NCBI GenBank assembly: GCA_022494885.1
Contig: JAGVSM010002363.1
Span: 38,811-102,810, forward strand
DNA: 64,000 nt
Direction of reading: 5' to 3'
DNA from: Micrasema longulum
Lineage: Eukaryota > Arthropoda > Insecta > Trichoptera > Brachycentridae
The translations under genes and the position numbers were made by a program. Under the pieces are notes generated by a model. The model made no database searches, had not been told where the DNA came from, and saw only the letters and a program-made list of their open reading frames with translations. Positions 32,425-42,759 of this stretch are shown piece by piece (the stretch's first letter is position 1; each line of letters begins with the position of its first letter).

Positions 32425-32574
32425 ATATTCCAAATTTGTGGATTAAAGTATCACTCGTCTTATATTTATATAATAAATTACAATGAACTTCCATCAAGAA
32501 TTTTCACTTACAAGCATAAATTTTTATTTGAGATTTGCCATCGAGTCGAAAACACTCGTCCCGGGTTTTTAAAT

Positions 32575-32760
32575 TTATTTCACACTTTATATACATATAC
32601 AATTTATATACGCATAAGGGCGGGTATATTGAATTAAGGCAACTTTTTCCTACCTACCCAAACCATTCAGTTTGAGATATTGAATCTTACAATTTTATAC
32701 AATATTAAAAAATAAAAATATATGAAAAATTACCATTAAACTATGAAGAGTCTGGTTCTA
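32575..32760 (-). mobile_element. LINE-E 3' end
   Basis: Shares ttctacctacccaaacc-type, cagtttgagatattgaatct and gggcgggtatattgaa with 24.0, 25.1 and 52.2 kb. Only the untranslated terminus is present. Confidence 0.75.
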
Positions 32761-32779
32761 TTTTATCTACAAGACACAG

Positions 32780-33480
32780 ATAAATAAATATGATAAAATA
32801 CTTTGGAGCATATGAGATTCATTTTAAGTTGTATTCCACACACGAATGGGATATCAGGATCTCAGGAGACAGACGATAGACAGGTGCAGTCAGCACAAAT
32901 TGACAGAAACTGCGAACAATGACAGAGCCGAATAGAGAAGCTGTTTGGTGTTTGATGGAATGAAATTTCTTCGACACATGCTCTAGCTTCTGTACATTTT
33001 ACATCTGAAAAGTTTTGCTTATACCGTGGAGCAGCGATTCTTAAACATTCCTAAAAAAATGTATAGTACAAATTTGAACGAAATGTGACAGGAAAACGAT
33101 GTTCGAATACCTATTTATCGAAATTCTATGTCCTCACGATTTATATAAACCGAAACACAAAAATAAAAATGTATGTGTAAATATCTAATTTGGAGTAAAT
33201 ACAATAATTGATATCAATCTTTCGATTTTGTTCATTTATTATATAAAAGAGGATGCACTCAAATAAATAGCAATAGCAAAGCATTGGCGGGTTCAGCTCG
33301 TTATTTTTAAAAACCAAGTTTAACTTTATAATCATTATTTATAACTTTTACAGCGTCATTTTCTACCGTAATTTAAAAACTGATTTTAATTTGACTTAAG
33401 AGTATTTAGTAAGTTTTTTTTTTGTAAGCACATGCTATGGATTTATTTAAATGGTTTAGGGAGCAAGTTAGTTTGTTTTT
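32780..33480. other. no supported feature
   Basis: AT-rich DNA; the frame at 33141-33335 is low-complexity and not credible. Confidence 0.45.
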
Positions 33481-33498
33481 TTTTTCAAAAGATCAATT

Positions 33499-33825
33499 CA
33501 CTCTCATAGTTTTGAACTTCTGATGGAAGAACATTCCATGCCATATAGCCTGCAATCGCAAATGCGCGTTCACCAAATTTAGTGCGCTGGTTGGGTACAG
33601 GTATTATGACTTTTCCTAACGCCGTAGATGCTACTTATTTAAGCGTAAGCTGTCTGTCAGTTAGTTCATCTAGGACGCATTGTTCTTTTAGAAATTTCGG
33701 AGCAGAATATATAATCCAATAGAGTTTGTATTTCACTATCTGTGGAATACAAACTGTAGCCAGTGTAATTCCCGAAGCAGTGGTGTGATATGACTGAACT
33801 TAGAGATTTCGAAAATAAGCATGTA
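33499..33825 (-). pseudogene. LINE-G (CR1/L2-like) ORF2 C-terminus
   Basis: The minus strand gives SHITPLLRELHWLQFVFHR, then after a one-base shift YKLYWIIYSAPKFLKEQ, an in-frame stop, and RTKFGERAFAIAGYMAWN followed by VLPSEVQ. 'HITPvLrELHWLPv ... RtkfGeRaFaiAGpxxWNxLP' is the conserved end of CR1/L2-group LINEs. It is a different family from LINE-H because the spacing and sequence differ. Two disruptions are visible. Confidence 0.9.
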
Positions 33826-33990
33826 TATATGTGTATATATGTATGTATAGATATGTATGTGTGCATGTACGGGTATATATATATATATATATATAGATAT
33901 GGATAAATATATAGATATAGACATCGACTTAGATATAGATATAGATAAAGATATAGATATGAATATGGAAATAGATAAAGATATAGATAT
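33826..33990. repeat. GATATA/TATG minisatellite
   Basis: A run of tatatgtgtatatatgtatg changing into (gatata)n with gataaa variants. It lies immediately next to the LINE-G remnant. Confidence 0.9.
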
Positions 33991-34079
33991 GTTAAGAAAT
34001 AATGTTTTTAATAAAATGCTTTGTGCGTATTAAATGTGTACACACTTCTGTTTTAAATTTTGGTACTCCGGTTTTGTAT

Positions 34080-34400
34080 TTATTTTTTATCTTATAATTG
34101 CGGTATCATTTACTTTTTTTTTTGCTTTTTTTTTACATTTTTCTAAATATTATTTGAAACATAAATTATATGTACTTTTTTTTCGCTCCTTATATTTAAG
34201 TTAGCAGTAATTATTATTATACAACTATGTAGTGTTATCATATGTTTCGATGTAAAGGATCTTTACCGACAAGCCATATTAATTGGCTTGGTGAGTTCTG
34301 TAAAAAATATTTGAAAATGTTTTAAAAAAATAATGAAAATGTAATATTTTATATAAATAATAAATAAAATTAAAAAATTCAGCCTCGCTGTGGCGTTGAA
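34080..34400 (+). mobile_element. LINE 3' end with stem-loop (LINE-L)
   Basis: gtaaaggatctttaccgaca is followed by the hairpin aagcca-tattaat-tggctt and by ttggtgagttctgtaaa and an AATAAATAAA tail. This is an order typical of 3' ends of insect LINEs. No coding part was found, so it is probably a short 5'-truncated copy. Confidence 0.55.
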
Positions 34401-34727
34401 TTTTAATTTTGTGTTTTTTTTTTTATTTTTCCAAATAACAATTTATACATTTCAACTTTCGTAAAATATTACAATATTATTAACAAAATATATGTATTAC
34501 AAAAAATACAGTTAGTAAATGCAATTTGAAAAAAAATGCCCACAAAAACACTAAAGTCTGAGCGTGGGCCATACTTTAATATAGGCTGTAGGCGAATAAT
34601 TTTATTCATTGGTGACCTGTGTAGATATCATTACAATAATCGACTCCGGACAAAACAAAATAGTATTAATGTTTAGATCAATCACTGATTTGAATCTACT
34701 TATAGGGAACGAAGTGTATAATATTTA

Positions 34728-35170
34728 TTATCTCTCTTCAATCCGTGCCTGAGGATGGTGATCACGCCTGGCTCCAGGCATGGCTCATCTGTTGACAGTC
34801 TCCCTCCATCTGAAACAGTCTTATGCTCTTCTGTAGGCATTTGTCAGTGATAATTCTGATAATTCAGTGACCAAGCCGCTTCATCTTGTCGGTTGACATC
34901 CACGCGACCTTGTCCTTTCGACACATCCCAGGAGGATAGTTTTCTTCAAACTATCAGAGTTCCCCCTGGAAATATGGCCAAAGAACTGCAGAATCCTTTT
35001 CTCGCACATGGATGTTAGTCATTCTCTTATGTCTAGTTCCCGGAGTATAGATGTATTATATTTGTACGTCTTGCTGTCCATAGAATTTCGAAAGCTTCGA
35101 TTTTTTTATTTTTAGATTCTCTCAGTGTTCAACACTCTTCACCGTACACAAACACAGAGAAAACCAAGGC
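34728..35170 (-). pseudogene. LINE-I ORF2 C-terminus, several stops
   Basis: The minus strand reads LTSMCEKRILQFFGHISRG, DSLKKTILLGCVERTRSRG, a stop in the 'PkRWsDqv' block, TELSLTNAYRRA, a stop, CFRWRETVNR, a stop and GARRDHHPQARIEER*. Upstream, ALVFSVFVYGEE and KIEAFEILWTARRTN are visible in shifted frames. The series 'TarrtN.sIL.eL.i..rL...C..rIL.ffGHi.Rr..dsLek.il.G.veG.RsRGr..kRWsDqi' is a well-known arthropod LINE tail. Non-functional. Confidence 0.9.
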
Positions 35171-35642
35171 CTATTTATTATACGTCAGTGATATAAAGGA
35201 ATGAAATTGTCGTCGGGAAATTTTAATAACAAATTCGTTTAATTAATCAATTCGATACAAATATTCTCTTTATAATATGGCTTTAATTCCTAATTGTAAA
35301 TAATAAAATTTTTCTATTAAACACAGGAAATAACAAAAACTAGCCGTAGTTTTACTACCTGATTTTATATCAGTTACACTCTATCGGTTCAACAAATGAT
35401 CGTATCCAATTTGCAAAAAAGTTGGTTAAATTGTTTTAAGCGTGAAATTAATTACTGAATATAAAAAATAATTCCATCTTTAGATACTTACTCTGTGGTA
35501 GGTAAAACTAATTAATTCAAATTACCGAAATATTTTGTTACTGGGCAAATTTAGCCGTAAATGTTATAAAATGGAGAGTGGATGAGTTAGGTTTGTACAC
35601 CAGACCTGATCTGTGATTTTTACGACACGACCGCAAGACCAA

Positions 35643-35890
35643 GGCCCCGATTACAATAGGAAGTTAACAGAGTTATCTTCGACTGTCTATAAAAGAAAAT
35701 CGACATTTGTGTACGAAAATGAGTATATTAGCATAAACATTTCAAGTTCCTTCGTCGGTAACCTTTATTTGAACATGTTTATAATAAAAAAATGTATGCG
35801 TATTCAGCTTTTCATACAAAAAACTTAATTTTACTTTGTAGATACATAAAATTTAATATAAATGCTAACTTCCCATTGTAATCGGAGCCC
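35643..35890. mobile_element. inverted-repeat element, ~26-bp ends
   Basis: ccgattacaataggaagtta (about 35646) pairs with the reverse of taacttcccattgtaatcgg (about 35866), two mismatches in about 26 bp. A similar single end (taattacaatggcaagtaaa) occurs at about 63220. Between them is about 190 bp of AT-rich DNA. Confidence 0.6.
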
Positions 35891-36099
35891 ACAACCCGGC
35901 TCCTCTAATTTCTTGTCTTGCCCTGTTTCCCGTAGGGATAGACTTATCCTTACAGAAAACACAGAAAAAACAGAAAAAAAAATAAACAGTAAATTTCATA
36001 TAATTATTGTTTATGTGTTTATTATAATTTGTAAATGCATGTAACTTGTCTTAGGCCGATGTCATCATTTTTTGGTAAAAGGCCCTAACAAAGGAAAAA

Positions 36100-37260
36100 C
36101 AAAGCATAATAAATATATATCTTCACATATTTGAAGGGTAAAGAAAGATGATATTTTAATTGAAATGAAATAAATGTACGACTTTTTTATTAAAAAAAAT
36201 GATAATAGAGTAGAACATAAGTGTATATCACCGTGGTTCTTCTAAATGCGTTCTTCTTTATAGGATTATTGTTGGCAAACCGGAGGTAAAAAATATTATA
36301 AGCCGTAATAACCATATATTTTAATTATAAATAAACTTGTGAAAACCAAAGATAAACCCTAGTTTTATACAGAATAGCGTAGAACTATGTTGTCCGTATA
36401 AAAATTAGATTTTGTCTTAGGTTTCTGGATGGAATATTTAAGCACATGAATTTTTTTAGGTTCTGAAATAAAAAGATTATACTATCACTAAATAGAATAT
36501 TATGTTCTGACTCGACTAATAGTATTCGATAAAAAAGATAGAGGGAACCATAAGCCCTAAGCTACGGACGATTGAACCGATTCTCTTAACGCTTGTCACA
36601 TTTCTGAAGCCATGTGATCGAGGTAAAAAACAGGTGAGTATTATCTGAGCACAGCTCAACAAATACTTGCCTTATAAAACGTGAATCCGGCTTTACAAAT
36701 AACACCAGTGTCTTCACGGTCGGCAGATGCTGTGTATTCTTGCGTGAATGCTCTTTTTTAACTAGAAATCAGTAGTCGATTGTATATTTCCTTCCCAGCA
36801 GCTGTGATCTTTTGTATTTTATTTTATTAAGACTTGGCTGACTGATTTTCTAAGAAGCTAGAGCGTAATCAGACCATATTATAACGTTACGTAAGGATAA
36901 AGATGTCAAAAATGCACCCGGAATTTTTGCTCAAATCACTTAAATTTTCGACAAAAAAAAACATTATATCCTGCTCATATACTGACGAAAATTATTTGTA
37001 CCTATGTTATTTATTAAATCAGCATTAACCTTGTGAAATATCATGATTAAATACATTAAATTAAAAACATTGTTATAAGACCACCTGAATTTATTTTGAA
37101 TCAAAATCAAATAAATTTAAGTTGTCTTACAGCGAACGGTTTAATTTCATAAAATATTTATTTGTATCTTTTTAAATGTTTATTTGTTAAAAATAAATTA
37201 ATAACGCTACAACTATTTAAGATAAATACAGAGTTGGTTTGACCACCAAACTAGGGTTTT
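36100..37260. other. no supported feature
   Basis: The block 36540-36760 is less AT-rich than its surroundings (for example ctaagctacggacgattgaa; cttcacggtcggcagatgct) and shows no repeat partner here. It could hold a short host exon or an unknown element. No frame supports either. Confidence 0.4.
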
Positions 37261-37269
37261 TTTTACCCC

Positions 37270-37570
37270 GTTATAAGCTAGTAAAAAAATACATAAAATA
37301 CAGTAATCAATACACAAAAAACAACAAATGAAAATAAGAAACTTAGAGTAAAACATAGGAAAATACATAGGAAAATACATGGCAAAAAACATAGTAAAAA
37401 ACATACTTACAAACGAGTAAAATAGGTAGTAAAAATACAACTCATAGTAAAAGACAAAGTAAAAACATATTTAAACAAAATAAAATCCGTAGAAAAAACA
37501 AAATTCATTGTTTTAACCATAGAGTAAAAAACATATATGTGCATAGCAAAAACCATAGTAAGATACGAAT
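37270..37570. repeat. degenerate AAACATAGTAAAA minisatellite
   Basis: Roughly 12-16-bp units of the form acataggaaaat, acatggcaaaaa, acatagtaaaaa repeat with variation over 300 bp. The minus strand translates as pseudo-repeats (FTMFFAMYFPMYFPMF), which explains the long frames there. Confidence 0.8.
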
Positions 37571-37599
37571 TAAAAAGAGAAAATACATTCAAGTGTTTA

Positions 37600-38575
37600 A
37601 AAACAAGAACCGGATTTCATTTTCCGTATTTATTGTTAGCATATTTATGTAGATTAAAAAGTAGTCATATTGTTTATCGATAATAAAGTTTTCCAAAAAA
37701 CTTTTTTTTTCAAATTCATAAACATCGTATGGTCAAAATAATAAGCGGGTATACTCGTGGAATCTAGTTTTTTATGGATCTATAAAAAATATTGTTTTAG
37801 GTGCTTTGTTTTCTGTTTTATAGATTATTTATCCAAAACATTATGAATCACAATAGTAAATACTTGTATTCTATTCGAACTTAAAAAAATTCAATTATTT
37901 TTTCTACTTCCAAGTATTAAAACAGTAAGCACAAGACATTGTTAACGATTTTTACCACAAACACTTTAAATACATTCAATAAATATGCATGCTAATTGGT
38001 TGTTCAGTATGATGCCTTGTTAACACTATGTACACAAAATTTATTTGTCCAAGGATCCGTAAATCTTTAATGCAAACACTATTCACTGGCCTTTCAAAAC
38101 CATAATTAAGTTTTTTTATTAGTTACAAGTTACAACACAGGTGTTATTTCGTTTATCTAATATTGATTAAGAGGTAAGAGTTATTTAGAAACTTAAAATA
38201 TTCATAATTATAAATAAAAAATTCATAAGAATAGTCACACAGTAAAAAAATTGTTTTTTCAGATAAATTTGTGCTAGGTACCCTAAATTTTTTTAAAAGT
38301 ATTTTTCGTTTATAAAATAGTAATAAGAATATTCAACTTAAAAGTTTAAGTTGAATTTGTGAAAAAAAAATGGTAAAAAATGTAACACATTTTATATAAC
38401 AAGAATATCAGAACAATATCAATATCAATACAGAATTGGTTACTGGGTTTAGGTAGAAAAAGTCGGTAAATTTACTCAAAACATTCTTAAATAATAAATG
38501 GTATAAATTAATATTGTATAGTAAATTAACTTGTAGGTAGTAATGTTATTATTTGACTTAAATTATCCTTACACT
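37600..38575. other. AT-rich stretch without recognisable features
   Basis: No coding frame or repeat partner was found. Confidence 0.5.
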
Positions 38576-38587
38576 GTATAATATTCA

Positions 38588-38635
38588 CCAGTTTGAAGAT
38601 GCATATTAGAAGGTGAAAGCGCCAATTGGTCAAAC
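38588..38635 (+). ncRNA. degraded hammerhead-like core (MITE-type)
   Basis: accagtttgaagatgc ... aggtgaaagcgccaattggtc parallels the minus-strand motif in the 8.7-kb MITE (accagtcttgaagatgcc ... ggcgaaagcgctcgttggtc). Stem II has decayed. Confidence 0.35.
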
Positions 38636-38836
38636 AAATAAGTGGAAGTGTACCAAGTATTTTTTAATTAATAACTTATATGTAAATACAAGTTATTACA
38701 TCAGATACGTTATTGTTTATTTTGCATAAAAATGTCTGCCTTAACAGGTTATACCTAGTTAGGCAGACTAGACATGATCCAGAGAAATCTATTACCTAAG
38801 TGTAGTAGATAAAGAAATTGTAATTTTTGTTAATTT

Positions 38837-39030
38837 GGTGGCCTCCGTGGTGTAGTGGTCGCTTGACTCACATACGGAAGGTTCCGGGTTCGATTCTCGG
38901 TGAGAACACAAAAAAATAAATGTGTTTTTTCTCAAGCCTGGGTGTTCTGTGATGTAATTCACCACTGTAATTCGGCCTCATGGCCTGTTGTGGTGCAAAA
39001 ATAAAATAAAATAAAAAATAATAAACCATA
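38837..39030 (+). mobile_element. SINE S2 (tRNA-derived)
   Basis: The head ggcctccgtggtgtagtgg and ggttccgggttcgattctcg has clear A- and B-box regions. The body (cctgggtgttctgtgatgta, cggcctcatggcctgttgtg) differs from S1 and ends in an A-rich taaaataaaataaaa tail. A piece of the same body lies at 41.81 kb. A true tRNA gene is unlikely because no acceptor stem closes it. Confidence 0.88.
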
Positions 39031-39063
39031 ATTATTATTATAATTAAAATCACATACAACATT

Positions 39064-39260
39064 CCAAAACGAGACAAGGACAATCGAGACTTATAAATCA
39101 CGGACTGAAATTATACAATAAACTACCAGACAAAACAAAACAAAAGACTTGACAAACTTTTCAAAATATGTAAAAAATATTATTACCAACAACAGGGTCT
39201 GAATAAAATATTAAATATTATTTTTGTAAAATGAATGTTATAGTATGTAAGGGTTAATAA
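39064..39260 (+). pseudogene. LINE C-terminal remnant next to SINE
   Basis: The plus frame RQGQSRLINHGLKLYNKLPD followed by KTKQKT*QTFQNM* matches the 'tRqgq.rl...GLklYNkLPd.ik' tail of LINE-C-type proteins, with two stops. A tail of about 70 bp follows. It begins about 35 bp after the S2 SINE. Confidence 0.7.
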
Positions 39261-39371
39261 ATACATTTTTGAAAAAAACGAGCATTTTTACATATCTGTG
39301 TAAATAAATAAAATGTTTCAAAACTTATAGTATCATCAAAATAAGAGGAATACATATGTACATGTATAAAT

Positions 39372-39431
39372 CTTATAAACTAAAGACGTGTTTTAATAAT
39401 ATATTATTATAACACGTCTTTAGTTTATAAG
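39372..39431. repeat. 60-bp near-perfect palindrome
   Basis: A 21-bp arm (cttataaactaaagacgtgt plus t) at 39372-39392 pairs exactly with 39411-39431. The centre taataatatattatta (39394-39409) is itself palindromic. Only the T:T at 39393/39410 fails to pair. Confidence 0.95.
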
Positions 39432-39439
39432 CGACACGG

Positions 39440-40020
39440 CTAATATTCTTTTGGCGAGTGGCCTCATGGAAACGGTTTCTTCAAAGAAAGAAGGTAGCTA
39501 GTGCTTTAAGAAAAGCTAGCGTCGATTAAAAAAACAAAATAAAAAAAACAGTCATTTTAAAATAAAGCGTTTTTTTAACCTACGGAGTGAATACAATAAA
39601 AGAACACAATAAAAAATACAACTAATTTCCCTCTCTTTAAAAACAAATTATAAACATTTATTATGAAATATTACAAAAAAACATCCTTTACTAAAACATA
39701 TTATTATAAGCTTTGCTGGTTTGAAATATAAATATAAGAATTTTTACATGTCAGATTTATATTCTTAACATACATGTTATCAATAAAGTCTATAAATATT
39801 CCGGTGATTTTTTTAGGCTATCGAGATGAAGCGATAGAAACGAATAAAAATAACTTTATTAAAATATGTTTTGAGAATTCCTCCAACACACTTGTTCGAC
39901 ACAGCGTGATACACAACACAGTCCAATATAAACCATTATAGATGAAATTCCTTGACCATAAAATGTTTTTTTTTAGTTTTTAAATATCACATGTTTTTAA
40001 TATCGATCGTTGGAATCTAT
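39440..40020. other. no supported feature
   Basis: AT-rich sequence with a short stem (tatcg-agatgaag-cgata, about 39819). No family was recognised. Confidence 0.45.
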
Positions 40021-40024
40021 TACA

Positions 40025-40125
40025 ACAGAGATGGAAGACATTTTTGAGAATGAAATAACTGTCGTGGAAGTCAAATCCAGCCTTGTCTACAAACGTTTGG
40101 ATATAATTAAAATATTGTTGAAGAT
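40025..40125 (-). repeat. dispersed repeat R4 fragment
   Basis: cagagatggaagacattttt and gtctacaaacgtttggatat correspond to the arm and adjacent body of R4, with decay. Confidence 0.6.
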
Positions 40126-40649
40126 CTCTTATTAATTTAAGTAATTGAGAATTGTAATAAAGTCAAATAAAATAATGATAAATATTTTTTGGACTGACAT
40201 AATATTAAGATATCGTATGGTAACATAACTTTTATCCGTTTTTTTTCAAAATAAGGAGAACAAGTGGACACAATAAAAAAATGCAATAAAAACAAATGCT
40301 CACTTTCGTCCATTTTAATGGTTTTTAATCTAATGAAATAATATATGTAATGTAAAAGCAAACAAAACGAGCCATAATCGGCAAAACAACGTAAGCGACA
40401 TTTTTGGCGAATTGCGATTCTTAAGGAAAAGTGAAAAAAAAACACTATATTAATCCACAAAAAAGCCCAGCTGTAAAATACAAATTAACAAGTGCGATAA
40501 GCAAATAACAGGTTAGCCAAGGTTAGCCAATAAGCTTTTTAAATGTGAGGATTTCATATTCTCTTTTCAAAAAGTGTCAGCCTGTCATTTTTTTACCATT
40601 TTATTTTATCAATCAAAAAGGTTTTTTATATCCGTAAATATATCCATCA

Positions 40650-41245
40650 GTATTAAATTTTATATTTGGAGCACTAACTTTGTGGTTACTTATTATACGA
40701 GTACTTTATTTAAGAAACAAATTTCGTCTGAAAGAGTGAAAAGATTTTTGGTTAATTTTTCATTCTTAATTGTACACATATTTTTGCATTTATCTTTTTA
40801 CGATATCAATTTTAAGTTAATGTTTTGAAAAAAAACGCAATACAGGTGTTCATTGGCTTAGAAAAAAATTGTTTTCTTGATTGGGAAGTTATCTTATCAT
40901 TTAAAAAAAGTTTTATGAATAAAGCAATGACAGAATTTTTTTATCTCTCTCGTAGATTCCATAATATACTATGGCATGCATTCTTAATTGGACACTGTAT
41001 TAACAGTTTAACCCCTTTTAAAATCATACCAGTCTGGTCCATCAATATTTATTTGTTTTAAATTCAGAAACAAGTTCGATCTGTAAGTGTGGGAAGAATT
41101 TTTTGTTCTCGATTGTACAAATGTTTTTGTATTTATCTTATTAAGATACCGATTTAAAGTTGATGTTTTTGAAAAAAACACATTACAAGTGTTCATTGGC
41201 GTAGAAAAATACTTTTTTTTTTAATTCGGAAGTTGTCATATTATA
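40650..41245 (+). repeat. R9, tandem duplicated element
   Basis: The block running ttggttaatttttcattctt ... tttgcatttatctttttacg ... caggtgttcattggcttaga at 40705-40900 recurs, diverged, at 41060-41240 (tttgtatttatcttattaag, aagtgttcattggcgtag). The 5' end atttggagcactaactttgt also occurs at 63.79 kb. The 78-84-codon frames here are AT-driven and not credible. Confidence 0.75.
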
Positions 41246-41391
41246 AATATAAAAAAAAGGGAAGTTACAAAAAAAATGTGGACTTAATCAACTGAAAGTG
41301 AAAACAAATCAGATGTTTATTGAAATTTATGTTTGTATAATATTTTTTAATTGTAGTATTCTTTAATAATATGCATACTTCCACTTTCTAT

Positions 41392-41490
41392 TTTGTTACA
41401 TACCGACTCAACACTTGGCTCTTGGCCTCATAGAGTTTGGAATATGTTATTATTATTTTTTTGTAATATGTGTCTTTATATATCAATTAA
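41392..41490 (+). mobile_element. LINE-D 3' end
   Basis: ttttgttacataccgactca ... cctcatagagtttggaatat ... gtaatatgtgtctttatata, tail aattaaataaaa. Same family as 26.87 and 5.3 kb. Confidence 0.7.
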
Positions 41491-41599
41491 ATAAAATCAA
41501 TTGAAAACTTGAAAAAAATTGTAAAATATTTTTTGTCGTTGCCATACGTAGGTGAAGAACTCGGTTATAAGTGTATAACTCGCATCAATAAAGATTTCA

Positions 41600-41765
41600 G
41601 TTCTTCAACTTCACAAAAATGATCAGTTGGAATAAATAAAGAAATGTGGATGTTCATTGGGCAGAATGATGAATGTCACACAGTGTATAATGTAGCCACT
41701 TAAACTAGTCAATGACAAGTCAGAAACTATGTAAATACCTGGACTTCCATATTCCTTTTATGTTC
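41600..41765 (+). repeat. dispersed repeat R4 fragment
   Basis: aatgtggatgttcattgggc, gccacttaaactagtcaatg and acctggacttccatattcc match the 3' half of the R4 body. Confidence 0.75.
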
Positions 41766-41809
41766 TCCATCTTTTATGAAGTACATACATTAAAAATTAA
41801 AAATGATTT

Positions 41810-41950
41810 CGCTAAAACCTGGGTGGTATTTTCTGTAATTAACTACTGAAATTGACCTTTTGTGGTGCAAAAAATACAAAAAAAATACTCAGCAATTGTA
41901 CCAATGTAGTGACCTATGTACTACATTGTGTTGATACGGAAGTGACGATT
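41810..41950 (+). mobile_element. fused S2 and S1 fragments
   Basis: aaacctgggtggtattttct ... ccttttgtggtgcaaaaaat is the S2 3' part. After an A-rich junction, caattgtaccaatgtagtg and gatacggaagtgacga are the S1 3' end. Confidence 0.65.
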
Positions 41951-42371
41951 ATTATTTCTACCCTTATCAGATAATTTAATGGGTGTGTCTAAGAACATGA
42001 GATAAGTATGCAGAAGGATTGTAAAAAAATAAATATATTAAAGTATGAGAGGTACCTGCCTCAAAACCAATCAAACCAAATAAAAAGGTAAGTTATCGAA
42101 CTCTCTAGTCTTGTAGGTATCCTGTGGCTATTATGTTGCGGTTAGGAGGACGGGGCGGGAGGGGGGATGATTAAAGGTAAAGGAAGATTGTTATGGAGAT
42201 GAAGACGTTGGAAACAACAACTGCCTGCCCTACCTACCTGTAATTATGTTAATGACTCTATACTGCAGACCAAATGTACTGGCAGTGAAACGAAATATTT
42301 TCGTTCGGTAAGGTGTCCAAAATAAAACACTGTTTAGGATCTAATTCTAGTTTTATTTAAAAAAAATATGT

Positions 42372-42410
42372 TTCACGCGTTTCGTCTTGTTAAGACATCA
42401 TCAGAGTTTT
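42372..42410 (-). ncRNA. hammerhead-like motif with canonical CUGAUGA
   Basis: The minus strand gives CUGAUGA (42404-42398), U, stem II GUCUU-aac-AAGAC, GAAA (42383-42380), then CGCG and UG. Both conserved boxes are exact and stem II is perfect. The base in the cleavage-site position is G, which hammerheads do not tolerate, and stem I is weak. Core geometry present, activity doubtful. Confidence 0.5.
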
Positions 42411-42514
42411 TGATAACACGCACTTTTTTTTTTTTAAGTAGAATTAAATACAATAAAGCGTTTTATCATGGATACCTTATCAAAGTTTAATATTTAATTC
42501 TACCAATTATCTGC

Positions 42515-42745
42515 ATTGTATCCTAATTTAATTTACTTTGTCCCCATTTAGATATTTTAATACAAAATTTTGTGACTTAAAAAAAACTTTTCGAAACACT
42601 GTAAAATAAAACATTTGTCAGTGTGAATTATGTTTTTGTTCATGTTCATGTTTATATAAACCTCCTACACTTTATTTCCTCATCCCTTAACCTTCTTACG
42701 CTTAACCTTATCCCTTACCCTTAATAAAATTTAAAAATAAATTAA
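42515..42745 (+). repeat. dispersed repeat R6, copy 1
   Basis: ctttgtccccatttagatat, caaaattttgtgacttaaaa, catttgtcagtgtg and tttcctcatcccttaacctt recur in order at 57.82-58.05 kb. This is probably a LINE 3' end because it terminates in an A-rich tail. Confidence 0.75.
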
Positions 42746-42759
42746 AATACGCAATAAAT

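Larger units (their letters stand above)
32025..32530. mobile_element. foldback F1, head-to-head pair
   Basis: Two nearly identical F1 arms face each other: about 32025-32215 (minus) and about 32296-32480 (plus), separated by an 80-bp AT-rich loop. Each arm carries ttactttcatatgattttga, tacattgaactcct and a hammerhead-like core. The plus arm also has the 3' extension ttccatcaagaattttcact. Frames translating as YIELLNKDTSLEDVAKAM on both strands are a by-product of the palindrome. Confidence 0.9.

Noticed and set aside
31900..32446. A gene pair sharing YIELLNKDTSLEDVAKAM on opposite strands
   Set aside because: The frames are the two arms of foldback F1. Substitutions do not favour silent sites and the peptide covers the ribozyme-like core.
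33815..33990. Telomeric or centromeric satellite
   Set aside because: The GATATA/TATG run is a simple microsatellite of limited length with no TTAGG units.
37213..37592. Membrane-like repetitive protein (FTMFFAMYFPMYFPMF)
   Set aside because: Explained by the AAACATAGTAAAA minisatellite on the other strand.
40574..41061. Two 78-84-codon plus-strand frames
   Set aside because: Phe/Ile/Lys-rich composition expected from AT-rich DNA; they lie in repeat R9, whose second copy breaks the frames.
42170..42410. Active hammerhead at 42.37 kb
   Set aside because: Both boxes and stem II are exact, but a G occupies the cleavage-site position and stem I does not close. Reported only as a core-like motif.
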